From positions 2,180,001-2,244,000 of the forward strand of contig JAVTVX010000002.1 of NCBI GenBank assembly GCA_033439265.1: a DNA stretch of 64,000 nt, given 5' to 3'. The notes below the pieces were generated by a model that ran no database searches, was not told where the DNA came from, and was given only the letters and a program-made list of their open reading frames with translations. The position numbers and the translations under genes were made by a program. Positions 58,804-64,000 of this stretch are shown piece after piece. The number at the start of each line of letters is the position of its first letter. Position 1 is the stretch's first letter. The DNA comes from Dillenia suffruticosa. Lineage: Eukaryota > Streptophyta > Magnoliopsida > Dilleniales > Dilleniaceae.

Positions 58804-61800
58804 GGTTGATTGTTCATGGAGTTTTGGCTTTGCTTTGTGGGTCAATGAGGTTTTTGGTGCAAACGAGGTGTGAGAGAAGTGATTTTTAGTTGGGGTGAGA
58901 GGGTAAGGATCTATTAGCCAAGGAAGGTGAGAGAGAGCCAACAAAAGTTTCGGTGTTTTTTGGAATTATCTAAGGCCGCGTTTTCCGACCGCGGGTGAAA
59001 AAGACTATGCATTATATTTTTTCTGATGTTTTAAATTAATGTTGCTATTGACATAACCACGTGGTTTCCAATTTTAGAGACCTCTTGAAAATACTTATTT
59101 TTAGAAATAGGATTTTGGTTTGTCAGAGGAGGAAGAAACTTAGAACCTGTTGATCATTTTGAATTTTTATAAAGAATTTTCTTTTACATATTTAAATAAT
59201 GAAAAAAATGAAATTTCGGGTTAAATTAGAATAACGTCTCCAGGGGTTTTTTTAAGTTCAAACTAGAAAAACTTGTATTGATAATGGTAGGAAAATGTAT
59301 GTTTCTTTTTTCGTTTCATGCCTCCTTTTCAATATCCAAGTTTGCATGTCATTCTTAAGAATTAATGTATAAAACTATCATTGGCCCATTTTAAAAAGTC
59401 TGAGAATTGTTGGAAGAAGTTATTAACAAGATAATAATTTAAATATATTTTTTTATAAATTTTATTATCATTTATAAAATTTTATATTTTTTAAAAAATT
59501 ATTTAGTTATAAAATATTAAATTTAAAATATAGAAAAATAAATTCAGCTGAAACCCAGCTGTTTTTTCAAACGGGGCCGTTATCTTTTCACTGCACAAAT
59601 AAACTCAAGGATGAGAAAAACTGGCATTTATGAGTTGGATCAGTACTATGCATTTAAGTTGCTTTTTGGAGAAGTATGTAGCATCCTGATCCTGTCATGG
59701 AGCATGGCAGAACTATTATCACATTTAATAATTTGTTTTCTAAATCTATTATTAGATATTGATAAAACTACGAATTCTTCAATGCATAGGACATTCAACT
59801 AGAATGTCTATCATCCTAAAATTTCCAAATTTTAGAATTCAATTTGATTTGTCAGTTATGTTAAAAAAAAAGGTTTGGAAGTCATTACGGCTCAATTTAA
59901 GAGCCTAATCGAGACAATTAAACATTCTTTCTACTAATTTACTTTACTTTTGTATGCACTTAGCAATTTAACTTTTAGCATTACCTTTTAAATAATAATA
60001 AAAGTATCATTCATTACTGCATGCACATCATATTTTATAAGCAATTAAGGGTGATCAACATCGGACACGGATAGTTCTTAAATAAAATTTCAATTCGAGT
60101 TTTATGTTAAAAAAAAAAAGATGAATTTTGTTTTTCGAGAGATCAATCTGATTTGAATTAAATTTAATCGGATTCAATTTAATTATCAATATTCATAAAT
60201 TATATAAAGAAATATTTTATAAGCATTCTCCACCAAACAAACATATTTTTTGAAAACTCAAATTCTTATTAATGCAATTACTTGGAATTATTTATATTAA
60301 GATATTATTTATTTATCAGTAATTACTTAAATTACTTGGATTGAGAGTATTTTGTACACGGGATGAGTTCAAATTACTTAAATATATATTTGGATTTTCA
60401 TTACTATATATTTTTTTTAAATAAGTGAAGCATAATTTTTACCGATTGGATCGATAATTATTAATATTTTAAGAAGTTTTAGATGTCAATACAACTCAAT
60501 TTTAAGGATCTAATATATTTTGGAAGTATTTAGATGCAGGAATTTTTTTCGATGAACAAGTGTTGAATTGAAGGGTAGTAGTCATAGTTGGATTGCCATG
60601 GACTCCGTGACGGCTAGTCTAGGGCATATGTTGCGTGGTGTGGCGGGGTTCAATTTCGAGCACCAAAAAATCTTAAAAGGATTGCCCTAGATTGAGAATC
60701 ATAAAATCAGATGAAGACCACATACCATTCTAGAATCTACAGTCATTTCATAGTCCAAACAAGAGTCACAAGTTGGGTCAATTTCCTACACCCTTCCCCA
60801 TCTAGATCTTATGTTTTTTTCCTAAGGGTTTCCCCGAAGTTCTCTTAGATTATTAAAACTCCACTTGGGTAATCTTAATTTATAATATTTTTTAAGAAAA
60901 ATAAAATGGTTTTAATAAAAATATATAATTTCATAAATAAAAATTTTATCGATTATTTTTTATACCGAATATTTTATTTAATTGCTTTTGAAATTAATCC
61001 CAAATTTTTTCAAGGCTTAAATAACTTTTATTCTCTTAAACCACCTCAAAATAATACTTTTTATTTACTTTTTTAACCAAAAAAAAAAAGGTTGAAATCT
61101 GCAATGCCTAGCAAAATAAAGAAAAACTCAGTCGGATCTAACCCTTTAAAATAATAATAGTTTCAGTTTCATTATCTTATTATTATAGTGAGCAAGTTTG
61201 ACAAAAAATCAAGACTTTCATAAATTTTGAATTAGTAGATCTGTATGTGGATAGGTTACCTAACCCTAATTTTAAGTTTTACTTTGCATTTCATTTTTGA
61301 CTACTCTCTACCTTTTTTGTTATTTTGTGCTTCCTCCCTAATATACAAATGCAGAAAAGAAAGTTGTCCAAAATGTGACAACTAATGTTCCAAGGCCGCA
61401 ATTTGCTCTTGTGGTTGTGTGAACACTAGGAAATTGTTGACCTCTCCCTCACCACACTCTTAACAAAGTCTACCGATGCTGCTTTATTAAGTTTTGAAAT
61501 TTGATGACATGATCCGAACGTAGTGCTTTGCTTGAGTGCTTTGCTTGACGGGGCATAAAGTAAGATTTCCCAAATAAAATTCAATCAACAACCCACCAAT
61601 TGTTTACCACCAATATTGATTTTGCTGCAGCTAAAGGACACCATGCAATTTGTTCATCGGCTTTTCTAAACCTTAATAATTTAACCTCTTTAATTCTATC
61701 AAACACACCCCCTTAACAATTTTATTCCATATTTCAAAATAGTATTTTATAAGTATGCATCAATGATGACCCCGACTCCCCCTAAATTCTTAAAAGTATT

Positions 61801-61807
61801 TAATCAC

Positions 61808-61885
61808 GTTAGTTGATTCAGTGATTGGATATCAATATTTTTTAAATCAAATTTTGAATTTGAGTTTTGTATAAAAAAAAAATAA
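61808..61885 (+). repeat. short SINE-like fragment with A tail
   Basis: Contains TTGATTCAGTGATTGG (A-box-like), AATTTTGAATTTGAG (B-box-like) and a 10-A tract. It resembles the left part of the outer element at 35448. I see no clear target duplication. Confidence 0.4.
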
Positions 61886-62483
61886 TTATGGATGCAATTA
61901 CAAAATATGTATGTATATGTGTGTGTATTGATGAACAAGAACCTTAGAAATGGTGGACTCCTTTGTGATTTCGGTGACCCACATGTGGATGCTATAGCCG
62001 TTTTGAATCATTTTGTTTGTTTTTGAAAGGGACAAGAGAAAGGTTCCCATTCATCATCCAGACAACCACAAACGCAGCAAAGGAATCTCTCTCACGAGTA
62101 TAAACCAATGATCTAGGCATTTTTCTTCTCCATATTCACACTGAGATAGCAAAAGGTGTCTTATGTGTTCAGTGTACCAAAAACTTTGTGGCATTGGAGC
62201 TTCGCCTTCTTAAAAGCCTATTAGTAGCTCTGTCTTTTAATCTGAAATCATATGTATACCATTCGTTTATACAAAATTTTCTGTAATAATATCCATACGA
62301 TTTGTGCTTTTTAGATTATTATTCGATGTTTATCTTTTTTATGAGTAAAATAATCAATAACGGTTGGGGTGATAACTCAACAGTCATTATTTCTATAAAT
62401 ATTTATTTCTGTAAAAGTAATGTAATATCCCCGTTTGTCTCGGGGAAAACAAGGTAACTGTCTACTATAATTTGCTGTTATAA

Positions 62484-62545
62484 TAAAAAACGCTGAATAT
62501 TATCAGTTACTGAATATAATAAAAAACGCTGAATAAAAAACGCAG
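62484..62545 (+). repeat. short direct repeats of an AATAAAAAACGCTGAAT word
   Basis: The word occurs three times in about 60 bp with small changes (the last as AATAAAAAACGCAGAAG). It is a local tandem duplication with no known role. Confidence 0.6.
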
Positions 62546-62998
62546 AAGAACTCTTGGATGAGTTCTGGATGTTAGAGCGGTGAAGGAGAGAAATGGGCTA
62601 AATTCTCAAAGTGGAATTTTCGGTAGGAAACCATATCAGAAGAACGTTCAAAACTGGGCCTCCAAACCCATCTTCCTGTTTATGATTTGGCCCAATTTGA
62701 CCTTCAAATTGGCGCAAAATGGAGAAAGGATGCCCTATTTTTATTTATTTATTATTATTTTTTTTTTGTGAATAAAGGATGCTCTATAAGAACTCTACAC
62801 ATTTCATACCCTGTTTTGAGAAAATGGGTATAATTTATACCACGCGATTTGGAGTGATTTGATTTTTTTTTTTTTTTATATATGAGTTTTAAATCTTGAA
62901 TTACAGAATTGAAAGAGAAGTGTTGTAAACATTAAACTGTCCCTTTGGGGAGTTGATTCCAAAACTGATGGCTGGATAACAAAAATCTAATACTTTGA

Positions 62999-63180
62999 CC
63001 AACTGTCAATTGGTCTAGTAGGATGTGATAGTAGGTCTCTTAACTAAGGTCACGAATTCAACTCACGACTTGGATATGGAGCAGATTATGTTGGTAAGGT
63101 AGTCTCTTAAATAAACTATTGTAAGTTCCGATTTGATTAATCAAAATATGACTCTAGATACTAGTTGGTATCTTAAAAAG
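62999..63180 (+). repeat. tRNA-type SINE with exact 17-bp target duplication
   Basis: AAAATCTAATACTTTGA occurs at 62982-62998 and, exactly, at 63181-63197. The 182-bp body has an A-box-like TCAATTGGTCTAGTAGG, a B-box-like ACGAATTCAACTC and a 3' part shared with other SINE-like copies in the window. Confidence 0.75.
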
Positions 63181-64000
63181 AAAATCTAATACTTTGATAT
63201 TTTATTCTTATCCAAATTCAGCCCAGAACATTCAAAAATCATATCAAAGTCTCGGAAGCCAAAAAAAAAAGAAAAATTTTGTTTTTTGTTTTGGGAATTG
63301 AGAGGTGGGTATTAGGAGAATTAATTTAATAAATTAAATCACATAATTATTTAAATTAAATTAATTAAATTTTTAGATATTCGTAACCAAATACAAAAAC
63401 AAAGGAGGGGGAACTGTTGAATAGGACAGAAAGAGGAGCCGGTGACCGCAGAAGACAAAACAGAAGGGAGACTCGGAAAGGATTGGTGGTGTGTGGCAAG
63501 AAGAGGATAGGAAGCGAGAGAAGCAACGTATAAGAGAGATTGAGAAACAATATACGAATTAGTTAATGTATATGGGATATCTAATGTATCGTTAGTGCAA
63601 TTGTGTTAGAAATTTCTAATTATTAAATTATTCTCTCAAGTAAATCCATACTAAAAAAAAGATATTATGAGGTAGTAATAAGTTTAGTACAATTTTACAT
63701 AAAATATTAAATAATTTAGAAAAATTTAGGATCTAGGGTTAACAAAAGGTTTTCCCAAATTAATCTAGATAAATTGGGTTAACAATTCAAATTGGATTAA
63801 CATAAGGTTTTCCCCTTGTTTTATTAAAAGTGTAAAGAGCCCACCAACTAATTGTAAGATTTTGCCATCTGCCCAAGCGATGCCATGGAATTCTACGCTT
63901 TGTCTCTGCCAAACAATGCCGAGAAAATGAGAAAAGTACATAAAAAAAAAAAAAAGAACCAAAATCATCAAACATGCGCCAGTAACTTTCCAAGGCAATC

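Larger units (their letters stand above)
58804..64000. other. AT-rich region upstream of gene 7 to window end
   Basis: 5.2 kb without a supportable gene. The first ~200 bp are the gene 7 leader/promoter. Other content: SINE-like pieces near 61808-61885 and 62999-63180, a possible SINE-like segment near 60570-60690, and a small direct repeat (AATAAAAAACGCTGAAT) near 62480-62545. Open frames at 59611-59802 and 63365-63998 show no domain. Confidence 0.55.

Noticed and set aside
58804-58944. Extended N-terminus for gene 7 (47 extra codons)
   Set aside because: There is no ATG in the extension (it opens at TTG). MKSLMKPQ at 58803 gives a normal signal peptide.
63365-63998. Minus-strand open frames near the window end
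   Set aside because: Hydrophobic low-complexity translations with no domain; a gene continuing beyond the window cannot be excluded but is not supported.

Overview
This is plant nuclear DNA, most likely from a eudicot, possibly woody. It is AT-rich, its genes carry GT-AG introns, and it is full of poly-A retroposons and CT/GA microsatellites. The species cannot be named from the sequence. The window is a cluster of G-type lectin S-domain receptor-like kinases (S-RLKs), interrupted by one complete CACTA (En/Spm-type) DNA transposon.

1.4-26.2 kb: three head-to-tail copies of an ~8.1-8.5 kb unit, each with a conserved upstream block and one 7-exon S-RLK on the + strand. Gene 1 (832 codons) is open throughout. 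Gene 2 (818 codons) is open but has lost the ancestral ATG and must start seven codons downstream. Gene 3 is a pseudogene, with a nonsense codon in the lectin exon and a 1-nt deletion after the DFG motif. 26.2-38.1 kb: decayed members on the + strand. These are a kinase relic near 28.7-29.2 kb, a nearly full-length pseudogene at 32.2-35.1 kb that lacks the glycine-loop exon, and an S-domain/PAN relic at 37.2-38.1 kb.

38.4-58.8 kb: two S-RLKs of a second subfamily on the - strand, gene 6 (823 codons) and gene 7 (834 codons), both open across 7 exons. Between them lies the CACTA element at 42784-52954. It has 14-bp perfect terminal inverted repeats, a GAT target duplication, GCGACGAA-type subterminal repeats, a TNP2-like transposase broken by two 1-nt deletions, a TNPA-like second gene, a GC-rich block upstream of the transposase, and an ~850-bp array of 30-bp palindromic repeats. 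The rest (52.9-55.7 and 58.8-64 kb) is AT-rich intergenic DNA with SINE-like retroposons.

The intact kinases share one architecture: signal peptide, B-lectin, S-locus glycoprotein domain, EGF-like region, PAN, one membrane span and a Ser/Thr kinase. They are expected to act at the plasma membrane in perception of extracellular cues. Ligands cannot be inferred here. The locus shows birth-and-death evolution: tandem duplication, point-mutation decay and repeated transposon insertion. The strongest unusual signals are the CACTA palindrome array and GC-rich block, the start-codon and splice-site shifts that keep frame in genes 2 and 6, and several datable retroposon insertions with clear target duplications. 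All exon coordinates were worked out by eye from splice consensus and paralogue comparison.
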